Assembly (NCBI RefSeq): GCF_016718685.1
Contig: NZ_JADKCX010000009.1
Location: 1 to 64,000 of the forward strand
Length of the DNA: 64,000 nt
Direction of reading: 5' to 3'
Source: Haliscomenobacter sp.
GTDB taxonomy: Bacteria; Bacteroidota; Bacteroidia; Chitinophagales; Saprospiraceae
Positions within the stretch are counted from its first letter, which is position 1, and the number at the start of each line of letters is the position of its first letter. The position numbers were made by a program, and so were the translations under genes. The notes beneath the pieces are model-generated. The model was not told where the DNA came from. It searched no databases and worked only from the letters and a program-made list of their open reading frames with translations. This document shows, piece by piece, positions 17,269 through 26,730 of this stretch.

Positions 17269-19394
17269 TTACGCTTCGACTTCCTCGTGTTTGTGTGCTT
17301 CAATCAACTTCTGCTGAATGTCCGCAGGCACTGCCTGGTATTCCGCAAAAGTCTGATGAAACTTGGCTCGACCCTGCGAAATGGAGCGCAAGGTGCTGGA
17401 GTACAAGTACAATTCCGCTTGTGGTGCCCGCGCCAGGATCTTTTGGTAATGACCATCCGAATCCATGCCCAACACCATCGCCCTACGCGTTTGCAGGTCG
17501 CTCATGATGTCGCCCATGACCTCGTCGGGGCAGAGGATTTCCAGGTCTGCCAGTGGCTCCATGATTTGGGGCGCAGCATCGCGGAAGGCATCTTTAAACG
17601 CGTGGGTAGAGGCCAGCATAAAGGCCATATCGTTGGAATCCACGGGGTGCATCTTGCCGTCGTACACACAGACCCTGATGTCCTGGCAGTGTGAACCCGT
17701 CAGCGGCCCTTCCTCCATTTTGGCCATGATGCCTTTTTTGATGGCACTGGAATATTTGTTGTCAATGGAACCACCCACCACGCACCAGTAGAAAGCAAGT
17801 TTGCCGCCCCAGGGCAGGTCTTCCACTTCGCGGTGGCGCACACTCAGATCAGCAGGATCGGGCATGCCCTCAAAGTAGGGGTCGATACGCATGTGTACCT
17901 CGCCAAACTGTCCGGCACCACCGGTTTGTTTTTTGTGGCGATACTGCGCATTGGCCGATTTGGTGATGGTTTCGCGGTAAGAAATACGGGGCTTCACAAA
18001 ATTCATGACCACGCCTTGGGATTGCTCCACCCGGTTTTTGATCAAATCGAGGTGCAACTGTCCCTGGCCATGTAGCAAGGTTTGTTTGAGCGAGGCGCTC
18101 AATTCCACGCTCGCAGTGAGGTCTTCCTCATGAATGGTGTGCAAGGCCTTCATGAGTTTTTCCATGTCATTTTTATTGGCTTGCTCAACGGCAACGGTTA
18201 CCCGTGGTTCGGGGAAGGAAATGGGAACGATCTCGTGCTCTGCTCCTTTGCCATTGAGTGTATTGTTGGTATGGGTATTTTTTAATTTAACGGTTACTCC
18301 GAGGTCTCCGGCACTTAGTTCAGTTACGGCTACCCGGTCCTTGCCATTGGCAATGAACAACTGGCCAAAACGTTCCGTGGTGCGGTTGGAGTAATTGGTG
18401 AGCTCATCGCCTGCTTTGAGTACACCGGAACAAACTTTAAAATAAGACAACAAACCTACTCTGGGTTCCGAGATGGTTTTGTATACAAAAACTGTAGTGG
18501 GCAAATTCGAACTACAAGTCAGGGTTTTGCCATTGGTCAAGGGCAAGGGCATGCGGTCTACTGGCGCAGGGCACACGTCATTGATGAATCCCATCACGCG
18601 GCCCGAACCCATATCGCGATTGGCGGAGGTACAAAATACGGGGATGATTTGGCGTTGGGCGATCGCGATGCGCAGGCCCTGCGCCAATTCTTCTTCACTC
18701 AGGTTTCCTTCTTCAAAATAGCGTTCCATCAGGGTTTCATCGTTTTCAGCTGCTGCTTCTACGATGATGCGGTGCATTTCATCTGCCCGCGCTTTTTCGG
18801 CATCGGGAATGGGTGTTTTTCAGGTTTTCCGCCCCCGTTCGGGAAATAATACATCACCATCCGCAGTGCATCGATGATGGAATTGAAACCTAGGCCCGGG
18901 TTGAGCGGATATTGAAAAGGCATGACTTTGTTGCCAAAACGGGCAATGGCTTGTTCAAGGGTAGCGTCGAAATCTGCTTTTTCGTGGTCAATCTGGTTGA
19001 TCACAAAAATAGCGGGGGTGTCAAAAGTTTCGATGTATTCCCAGAGCAGCTCTGCGCCTACTTCCACACCACTTCTGGCGTTGTGTACGAGTACTGCCGT
19101 TGTAGCCACCCGGAGGGCCGAAACCACCTCGCCGATGAAGTCGTCAAGACCCGGCGTGTCGATGAGGTTGATTTTGGAATCTTTCCAGGATACGTGTTCG
19201 AGTGAAGCGAATAGAGAGCCGCCGCGTTCGTGTTCGAGGTCGGTATAGTCTGATACCGTATTGCCCTCTTCCACGCTGCCGCGGCGGCTAATCTCGCCTC
19301 CCTCAAACAGCATGGCTTCTGCCAGGGTGGTTTTCCCGACGCCCGAATGGCCCAGGAGCACCACGTTGCGAATCTGTTTACTGTCGAAGCTCAT
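17269..19394 (-). CDS. Elongation factor G-like GTPase, one frameshift
   Basis: About 708 residues once joined. The GTPase domain has P-loop GHSGVGKTT (not the AHVDAGKT/AHIDAGKT of true EF-G), G3 DTPGLDDF and G4 NQID where most translation GTPases have NKxD. Domains II to V follow, with YKTISEPRVGLLSYFKVCSG, ISYRETITKSANAQYRHKKQ, GGAGQFGEVHMRIDPYFEGM, and domain V DLQTRRAMVLGMDSDGHYQK. This is the paralogous EF-G-like family common in Bacteroidota beside the ordinary fusA. The shift lies in the T-run at 18816-18820; one extra base restores KPEKTPIPDAEKARADEMHR. The start at 19394 precedes FDSKQIRNVVLLG. It is transcribed away from the aminotransferase gene. Confidence 0.88.
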
Positions 19395-19692
19395 ATGGTT
19401 AGTAAAAAGTTTCACCAATCTCCTGATGAACAAAAAGAAAACAAACCAAAAATTTTGCTTTCTGACCAATTTAGCATGGAATATATTGATTTTTTGGCTT
19501 TTTAAAAAAATAATCCTCGAAATTCATGTCAAAGACCCAAGAATAATTTTAGCTCAAAATCAAAAAATCTGCAATATTTTCCCCATTTGCCAAAAAGCTC
19601 AACGAGATTACTGCATCCCTTGCGGGATTTTGCAAAGAAAAATCAGGGAAAATGATGATTTTTGTCGGCAGCCCCAACGAAATCCGCACACC
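19395..19692. other. Divergent promoter region, no gene
   Basis: A 298-base AT-rich gap between the starts of the EF-G-like gene and the aminotransferase gene. It must hold both promoters. Open frames reaching into it have no recognisable protein character. I could not assign a convincing -7/-33 pair. Confidence 0.5.
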
Positions 19693-20537
19693 ATGATCAA
19701 ATACTACAACATCAACGGCCAGCAGGTACCCGTAGAAAATGCTACCCTGCATGTATCTGACCTCAGCATTTTGCGGGGCTATGGCATTTTTGATTATTTC
19801 CTGGCTCGCGAAGGGCATCCCCTGTTTTTGGATGATTACCTCAATCGGTTTTACCGCTCAGCGGCGGAGCTGTACCTGGAAATCCCCTTCGACAAAGCGG
19901 AGCTGAAGCGGCAGATTTATGCCTTGCTTCAAGCCAATGAGGTGCAGGAAGCGGGCATTCGCCTGGTGCTCACCGGGGGCTATTCGCCAGATGGGTACAC
20001 ACCCGTCCATCCCAATTTGCTGATCATGATGTACGATCTGCCCGCCAGTGCCTGGGAATTCTCAGCCCAAGGCATCAAAATCATCACCCATCCTTTCAAA
20101 GAGAGTTGCCAGAAGTAAAAACCATCAACTACTCCACGGGCATTCGCATGCTCAAAACGATCAAGGAGCGCGGGGCTACGGATTTGATCTACGTGGATCA
20201 GGGGGAATGGATCCGGGAGTCGGCACGCTCAAACTTTTTCCTGGTCAAACCCGACAAGACCATCGTGACCGCGGATGAAAAAATCCTCTGGGGCATCACC
20301 CGCCGACAAGTGATCGATGCCGCACGAGAAGCTGGCTACACGGTGGAAGAACGCCCCATCCACATCCGTGAACTGGATCAGGCCAGCGAAGCATTTTTTA
20401 CCAGCACCATCAAAGGGGTCATGGCCATTGGCCAAATTGACGATCGCGTGTACGGCGATGGAACGATCGGGAAAGTGACGCAGGAGTTGCAGGAATTGTT
20501 TGTGGGGAAGGTGAAGGCGTATTTGGGGACGTGTTAA
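19693..20537 (+). CDS. Class IV PLP aminotransferase (BCAT/D-amino acid type), one frameshift
   Basis: About 281 residues. N-terminal part: YNINGQQVPVENATLHVSDL, RGYGIFDYFLAREGHPLFLD, and LNRFYRSAAELYLEIPFD. The catalytic Lys lies in EVKTINYSTGIRMLKTIKER, and the PLP phosphate-binding strands are SARSNFFLVK and TSTIKGVMAIGQID. Members use PLP to transaminate branched-chain or D-amino acids or to cleave aminodeoxychorismate; the sequence does not separate these. The reading frame changes at about 20100 in the ttcaaagagag stretch, where one missing base leads to an early stop; joining gives HPFKRELPEVK. Starts divergently from the EF-G-like gene. Confidence 0.88.
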
Positions 20538-20611
20538 GGGAGTAAAGGACGATACAAGAATTAAGCTTGTCTTTCACTTAAAAAAAGGTTAAGTTTGTTT
20601 GAGAAAAGGAT

Positions 20612-21233
20612 AAATGATGGTAGCAGAAAAATCGCCAAGAAAACTAAAAAGCCAGCAAAAAAGGTATCTGATTACCTCATCTGTGAAATCATGGATGGGC
20701 AGCCTATCTATTATAAGGGATATCAGGAGGTTTTGACTGAAACTAAAACACTGGAAGAAATCATAGGGTCGAGTTCATTGCAAGCCTACATCATCACGTA
20801 TTTACTCCAAATTTTGTTTAAACACCTGGATGAGAAACAATACATCATTTTCACCAATGAGGCTGGCTTGCACCTCGACAACCGCAAACAACCTGGCAGG
20901 TGATATACTCGTTTACGACCGTACCCATTTTTCGATCGATGCCATCAATGAAAACTATTTTTCTACGCCACCAAAACTGGTCATCGAAGTAGACATCTCC
21001 GTGGATACTGCCCATCTAAGCTCCGAGGGTTATGTACATACCAAAACCCGAAAATTGCTCGATTTTGGGGTGGAAAAAGTAATCTGGTCACCACTCCCGC
21101 TAAAACAATCATGGTCGCTTCCCCCAATGAAGATTGGCAGATTAAAGACTGGAACAAAGACATTGAAGTCTTAGCGGACGTGCAGTTCAATATTGGACAG
21201 TATATAAGGGCGGAAGGCTCCAAGTTCGCTTGA
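20612..21233 (+). pseudogene. Uma2 family endonuclease-like protein, frameshifted
   Basis: Joined frames give about 205 residues of the Uma2 (DUF820) restriction-endonuclease-like fold: VSDYLICEIMDGQPIYYKGY, LQAYIITYLLQILFKHLDEK, LAGDILVYDRTHFS, PPKLVIEVDISVDTAHLSSE, and KLLDFGVEKVIWV. The catalytic pattern D...E-x-D(V) is kept (D in GDILVYD, E in LVIEVD), with the usual ExK reduced to EVD. Shifts occur near 20650, 20890 and 21095. The start is uncertain: ATG 20612 is in a different frame from the body. Uma2 proteins are often multicopy, found alone, with no known biological role; some are proposed mobile or defence nucleases. Confidence 0.75.
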
Positions 21234-21268
21234 TCGTTCGGGGGGCGCGGCGGGGGGGGGTTATCCCT

Positions 21269-21292
21269 TATACCCACACGGGGGTGGGTATA
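21269..21292 (+). terminator. Hairpin after the Uma2 gene
   Basis: Arms tatacccac (21269-21277) and gtgggtata (21284-21292), followed by gacttgtt. It lies 36 bases beyond the Uma2 stop, next to a run of ten G (21251-21260). Confidence 0.5.
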
Positions 21293-21388
21293 GACTTGTT
21301 GCGGAGTTAAACATGGTTTTATCCTCCCACTAATAATTTGGTTTGTGAAAATTTGTGCAATTTGTGACCCATAAATTGCGCCACCGCA

Positions 21389-22126
21389 ATGAGCATCAAG
21401 CACCACCTCCACTACCTCATCCGCCGCACCCACCGTTACCTCGGCGTATTCATCGGCATCCAGTTCCTGCTCTGGACCCTCGGTGGTTTGTATTTCTCCT
21501 GGTCGGATATGGACTACATTCACGGCGATTACCAGCGCAAGTCCCCGCCGATGTTGCAGGTACAGGACAGTTTGGCGTCACCCAACGCCGTCTTGAACAA
21601 CCTGGCTGCCAAACATCCCGTAGACCAGATCGCCAGCATCCAGCTCATCGATGTGCTGGGCAAACCCTGCTACCGCGTGGAGATTGTGCACGGCATGCAC
21701 CACAAGATGTTTTTCCTGGCCGATGCAAAAAGTGGCGAGTTGCGTCCGGCCTTGAGCAAAGTAGAAGCCGTAAAAATGGCTAAACAGCAGTTCAACGGCA
21801 AACCAAACGTGACCCAGGTACAGTACCTCAGCGCCACCGGTAGCCACCACGAATACCGCGTAAGTCCCCTACCGGCTTACGCCATTCGTTTTGATCACCC
21901 CAGCCGCACGACGGTGTACGTGGCAACGGAGATGGCCATGGTCATCAAATTCCGCAACGAGAAATGGCGGATTTTCGACTTCTTGTGGATGCTGCATACG
22001 ATGGATTATCAATCGCGCGACAACCTGGGGAATGTACTCCTGCGCGTGTTTTCCATCCTGGGCTTGTGTACCATTGCTTCGGGCTTTTTGTTGTTTTGGC
22101 TGAGTCGCAAAACGGGTAAGGCGTAG
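21389..22126 (+). CDS. PepSY-associated membrane protein
   Basis: A 245-residue membrane protein. An N-terminal basic stretch (HHLHYLIRRTHRYLG) precedes a first transmembrane helix (VFIGIQFLLWTLGGLYFSW), then a periplasmic part containing a PepSY-like module (AVLNNLAAKHPVDQIASIQL, EAVKMAKQQFNGKPNVTQV) and a second helix at the C-terminus (VFSILGLCTIASGFLLFWLS). The conserved HHKMFFLADAKSGELRP and FDFLWMLHTMDYQSRDN segments resemble the PepSY-TM family found with siderophore reduction and TonB receptors. His residues near both helices could bind haem. The adjacent small repeat hairpin ends its transcript. Confidence 0.8.
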   Translation: MSIKHHLHYLIRRTHRYLGVFIGIQFLLWTLGGLYFSWSDMDYIHGDYQRKSPPMLQVQDSLASPNAVLNNLAAKHPVDQIASIQLIDVLGKPCYRVEIVHGMHHKMFFLADAKSGELRPALSKVEAVKMAKQQFNGKPNVTQVQYLSATGSHHEYRVSPLPAYAIRFDHPSRTTVYVATEMAMVIKFRNEKWRIFDFLWMLHTMDYQSRDNLGNVLLRVFSILGLCTIASGFLLFWLSRKTGKA

Positions 22127-22134
22127 CAACCATG

Positions 22135-22150
22135 TTAGGCGCTTGCCTAA
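22135..22150. terminator. Short hairpin between convergent genes
   Basis: ttaggc, gctt loop, gcctaa, eight bases after the PepSY stop and 50 bases before the end of the subtilase gene. A weak terminator candidate with no T-run. Confidence 0.35.
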
Positions 22151-22199
22151 GATGACAGCTCAAAAACGGAAAAAGAGAAAAGCAGAAACTGCTACCTCT

Positions 22200-24890
22200 C
22201 TACTCCACCTTCAACACCTTTCCCCAGACTTCACTGTTTTCCTTGCCAGTACGCAAACGCAGCAAATACAGCCCTTTCGGCCAGTTATTTGCCTCAATCC
22301 GTTCCTGTACCACGGTATTGCCTGGCAGCGCCAAACTGCGGGCATACACTTGTTGTCCCTGTGCATTCCAGACCTCCAATTGGGCTTTGGGTGCTGCCTC
22401 GGCCAAAGTGAGATTGACCATAAAATTTTCCGCAAAAGGATTGGGGAAAACCTGCATCTGGTTCTGCGGTTTCAAGTCATTGGTCGCAGTGGAAATGGCG
22501 TCGATGGTGATACAATAATCCTCCATCTCGCCGAAATATCGGTCGGTCGCAGAACAGGTGCTTGGTTCAGAATTGTAGCGCAAGGCAATCCGCATCCGGG
22601 TGGGGCCACTGGGCGTGCCCATAGGGATGCTGATTTGTCCGCTAAAAATACTGTCTTTTTTGGAGCCAGAATTGTACACCGTCTCATGCTGATCAAACTG
22701 GCCGTTCTGGTTCAGGTCGATCCAGGCCACTACATATTCATTGAAGAGTTGACCCGTAAAACCCATTTTCACCGTGAAAGCATAGCTTTGTCCCGAACGC
22801 AAATCGATGCCTTTCAATCCCGTAAAATCGCCATAGCCATTGCGGCTACTCTGGTTGGAAAAATTGCCAATTTGTACGCTGTGGATCCATTCTTGGTTGG
22901 CCTGATCATCAGATATGGCTTCTCTACAATACGCTTTGTCCAGACATGCACCACAATTGCCCGTTTTGAAAGTAAATACTTTGCCAAAGGCCGAAGAAGT
23001 ACCACCAGAACACTCAGAACGCAGCTGAAACTCATACTCAGTACAAGCCAATAAGTTCTGTAAGTTGGCTGAAGTGAAGGGTCGATTTAGCGTAGACCAG
23101 GTACTCGTGCCCACTGGACGATAGCGGAAGGTATACCCACTTGCCGCCGTAACCGCTTGCCAGCGAATGATGGTACTCGAAACAATGCTCGTGGGAATGG
23201 TCACCTTTTCAGGAGGCTCACAACATCCATCGGTGCGAAAACTGAAGGTCTCCTCAAAATCAAGGGTTGAATTGCGGCAGTAAGTTTTGAGTTGGTATTC
23301 GTATTCTGTACAAACGGAAAGGCTGGTAAAATTGAAAGGAGCGGACACACTTTCAATGGTGGTCCAGGCGGTACTGCCTTTGGCGCGAAAGCGCAGGTCT
23401 ACCCGCTGAATGCTGTCATTGGAAGTCCAACTCAATTGCCCGCTGTTCACCGTAATGTTGCGCACAGCAATGCTCACCAGAGGAGGACAAGCCCCACAAG
23501 CTTGCAATAGTGCCTGCAAACTGTTGTTGACATGGAGGTACCCGCCCGTGGCGGTTACGTTCTGCAAACCAGGCAATGGTTTTACATTTTCGAGCAATAA
23601 ACGCCGAATCCATAAGGTGGCCGCCTCCGGGTCACGCCGGGCCAGAGAAGAAAGCGTAGGACAAGGTGCCGAATACAACAGGCCTACCGCGCCAACAATC
23701 TGCGGGGCAGCCAGGGAAGTACCCGAAATCAGGGTATATGAACTGCGCACACTCGTGGTATAGACCTGTTCGCCCAAAGCGGCCAGGTCGACATTTTTTT
23801 ACCATAGCCCCTCACCAAATCCCCTAATCGGTTGATGCTGGTGCTGACAATGATGAAAGGGCTACCACAACCACCTGGCATATCGCCAGTGACGTCAATA
23901 TCGATATTGCTATTGCTGGTTGCGTTGACGTTGATGATGCCTTGGTGGCCTAAACTGTCGAAAAAATTGCACCAAATCATATAATCAGCTGGTGTAGTTC
24001 GGGGGATTCCCCACGAGGCATTGGTTGCGACGACAAAAGCGCCCTTCTTACCGCCGGATTGGTTGTACAATTTGCGTTGAATAAAGGGGTAGTTGTATGC
24101 CTGGATAATGTCGGCTTCCTTGGCGGAATTGTACCCGCCCATGACTCCCATGATTTTGATTTTCCAGTTTACGCCCGTTATCCCCAGGTTGTTGTTGCCT
24201 ACTGCGCCAATCATCCCCGCCACCTCGGTACCATGGCTGGCATCAGCACTAATGTTGTCATTTTTTAGCTGCACATTCCAGCCCCGGTAGTCGTCGATAT
24301 AGCCATTCTCATCGTCATCGCGGTTGTTGTTGGGGATTTCTGCCCGATTGACCCAAAGGTTGGCCTTCAAGTCGCGGTGGGTAGTATCGATGCCGTCGTC
24401 AATGACGCAGACTACAATAGTATCTCCGTTGGGCGTAAGCCCTCCCGTTGTGATGTCCCAGGCTTGGCGCATGCCAAGGTCGATGCCCGCGACACCGCCA
24501 TCCTGGCCGGTATTGTACCAGTGCCACTGTTTCCCAAATTCTGGATCATTGGGGGTAACCGAACGGAGTTCGATGTAATGATTGAACTGTGCCGCCACTA
24601 CCGCCGGGTCGCGGAGAATTCGGGCCAATAATTCATTTTCGTCCTGGGTCTGGGGGTCAAAGCGCAGTTTCCAGATCTGCATTGGTTCCGACAAGGGGGC
24701 TTCATCGAGCTGAAATCCCTGATCCTGCCGCCCGCAGACTTACCTGCTGATTGGCCCAAGCACTGGCGCGTACAGCAGGGCGCAATTGCACCAGGATTTC
24801 GCCAGGCACATGGTCCTGGACTTGGGCGGAAAGGTGATGGTAACTGAAACACAAGTATATCAGGCAACACAGCGCTAAAATTTGTCTCAT
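22200..24890 (-). CDS. Secreted subtilase (S8) with FN3, GEVED and T9SS sorting domain, two frameshifts
   Basis: About 896 residues. Signal peptide (LALCCLIYLCFSYHHLSAQ), a fervidolysin-like prodomain (VPGEILVQLRPAVRASAW), and catalytic domain with Asp in VVCVIDDGIDTTHRDL, His in ASHGTEVAGMIGA, oxyanion Asn in ATNASWGIPR and Ser in ISGTSLAAPQIVG. Two fibronectin III-like modules follow, then a GEVED domain (AWIDLNQNGQFDQHE, FGEMEDYCITI) and a type A T9SS tail (VFPNPFAENFMVNL, GLYLLRLRTG). Shifts are at about 24715 (a GGG run) and 23794-23800 (seven T); both repair by changing run length. Probably a cell-surface or secreted protease for polymer or protein degradation. Confidence 0.88.
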
Positions 24891-25141
24891 TAGGTCGGAT
24901 TTTTTGTGGACGGCAACAATTTAGGGCAAACGATGCGGTCGCCAATCCAATCGCCGTACAAAAATAAAAACATCAACGAAGAAGGAGGGGAAAATAGTGG
25001 CGGAGTGTTGGGGGGCTTACAGAAATGGGCATGGAATTTTTCTGACAATAGTCACGACTTTGGGGTTGAAGCAAAATCCATATTCCACCGGGTTGGTGCA
25101 GAATGAATTGACGATGGAGGTATTGTTTGAGAGGTGAGAGG

Positions 25142-25203
25142 ATTTGAACCCTCTACCACCAAGTCCCGTTTTACAAGGCTAGTCAGTGATAGAGGGTCAA
25201 ATT
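25142..25203 (-). terminator. Long hairpin downstream of the BNR-repeat gene
   Basis: Arms 25142-25159 and 25186-25203 (atttgaaccctctaccac against gtgatagagggtcaaatt) pair with only a few mismatches. It is 43 bases past the BNR-repeat protein's stop. Part of it mimics a tRNA T-arm but no tRNA fold is present. The remainder of 24891-25245 holds no gene I can support. Confidence 0.55.
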
Positions 25204-25245
25204 CGTATTAACGAAATAATTCAGTAGTGTACACGCTACATTCAC

Positions 25246-26637
25246 TTACTGTTTCAAGATCTTTAAAGTTTTTACACCCTGACCTTGTTTCAAGCTGAGG
25301 GATAGTAATCCAGAGGGACCGGTGATGTGCAAAGGAATTTGATTTATTCCTGCATTTGGACGTTTGATGGTTTGAGTAAAAATGGTTCGGCCTAACAGGT
25401 CTGCAATGGTAATTTCAATGGGGGTTTGTGAATCTTCGAGTTCGAATTCGAGTAAACTTTGTTGTGAAAAAGGGTTTGGACTTACCCTCAAATTTACATT
25501 ATTCAAACTGGTATTATCTATACCCGTGCTGACATTACCCTCCCATTTAAAAATTGCGGGATTTGAGGTGCCATAATCGAAGTCTGGCACCCTTCCAGCC
25601 CAGCCAACCGTAGGAGAAACAAAATCGATTGCATTTCTGGGAATACCTTGATCTATGATCTTCCAAGAATTTCCACCATCCTTGGTAATTGCGGTAGTGT
25701 ATTTTCCAATTTGTTGACCAATGGTAAACCAATTACCAGAAATGCCGATAAATGAATTTTCAGTTCCAGGTATATAGGTAAGTATCGAAATAGGAAAAGG
25801 AAGGGTATTTAATTGATTCCAGGTTTCGCCAAAATCTTGACTTTGTAAGATTACTGTTTCATTGATTGAGGTGTAGTTCCCGACGGTTACAACATCAGAC
25901 ACCGCAAGTCCTAACCCTTTAGGATTAAACTGAATAGATTGAATGGTATTTTGTTGGGGCAGGTTCAGACTAAATAAATCCCAAGATTTTCCTCCATTCA
26001 GACTTTTGGCGATGCTTCTGCTAGTCCCCCACCAAAGCGTGTCTCCTTTTACATCCCACCAATTATTTTGAGCAATTTGCCCCCAATACCATCTGCTACT
26101 TGGTATGGGTAGTGGGTTTGTTGTCCATGTATTGCCCCCATCCTCGGTTTGCCCAACCAGACGTCCCCAGACATCAATGAAAAACCCTTTCTGCTCATTG
26201 ACAAATTTTACTGTTGGTGCCCAAATGAAATTAGGGCGTGCCAAAACTGAATATTGTTGTACCCAGGTTTCACCCCTATTGGTGGTTTTAAAAATTCCCC
26301 GCTGCACCGTAGTTTTATTCCCTGTAGTGATCCACGCGACAGAATCACTAAGGGCAAAAAGTCCAACCACATAATTGGGAGCTATGCTGTTTAAGTCGGT
26401 TATCTTCCAGGTTGTACCTCCATCAACCGAGCGGATTAATTTGCACTCAATTGATTCACCAACATCTTTACGCATCAGTGCCCAAACTACTTTTTCGGAG
26501 ACTGCCGAAAGATCCCAGGTAAAATAATCTTGGGGAAGTAGGTCATTACCTTGAGCCACCCATTTTCCCTCTTGTTGGGCATAGGAAAAAATCATTGAAG
26601 TGGCTAAAAGCAATAAAAATAAAGTAAACCTTTTCAT
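25246..26637 (-). CDS. Secreted BNR/sortilin-like repeat protein with T9SS sorting domain
   Basis: A 463-residue protein. A signal peptide (FTLFLLLLATSMIFSYAQ) precedes a beta-propeller made of Asp-box repeats (SVDGGTTWKIT, TTNRGETWVQ, TEDGGNTWTT, SLNGGKSWDLF, SQDFGETWNQ, TKDGGNSWKI) with the S/T-x-D/N-G-G-x-x-W pattern. The tail is a T9SS type A domain (NLRVSPNPFSQQSLLEFELE, then LLGRTIFTQT and GLLSLSLKQG). Start at 26637 is the Met at the signal peptide. Such proteins are exported and surface-attached; function is unknown, with photosynthesis-assembly factor YCF48-type proteins as distant fold relatives. Confidence 0.85.
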   Translation of the reverse strand: MKRFTLFLLLLATSMIFSYAQQEGKWVAQGNDLLPQDYFTWDLSAVSEKVVWALMRKDVGESIECKLIRSVDGGTTWKITDLNSIAPNYVVGLFALSDSVAWITTGNKTTVQRGIFKTTNRGETWVQQYSVLARPNFIWAPTVKFVNEQKGFFIDVWGRLVGQTEDGGNTWTTNPLPIPSSRWYWGQIAQNNWWDVKGDTLWWGTSRSIAKSLNGGKSWDLFSLNLPQQNTIQSIQFNPKGLGLAVSDVVTVGNYTSINETVILQSQDFGETWNQLNTLPFPISILTYIPGTENSFIGISGNWFTIGQQIGKYTTAITKDGGNSWKIIDQGIPRNAIDFVSPTVGWAGRVPDFDYGTSNPAIFKWEGNVSTGIDNTSLNNVNLRVSPNPFSQQSLLEFELEDSQTPIEITIADLLGRTIFTQTIKRPNAGINQIPLHITGPSGLLSLSLKQGQGVKTLKILKQ

Positions 26638-26730
26638 AGGGTAAAATTTAAATGAATAATTACCCCACAAATGTTCATCACATTTCAAAAAAGCACTTGT
26701 ATTCAGCGTGTATTCATTTGGACGGATCGC

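Noticed and set aside
24906..25106. 66-codon open frame in the gap upstream of the subtilase gene
   Set aside because: No signal, domain or codon bias; the gap is better explained as promoter and terminator.
25129..25180. tRNA gene or tRNA 3' fragment on the minus strand (T-arm-like ggttcaaatcc followed by cacctctc)
   Set aside because: The T-stem does not pair in standard register, no matching 5' acceptor or D-arm exists, and the same bases form one arm of a simple hairpin terminator with 25186-25203.
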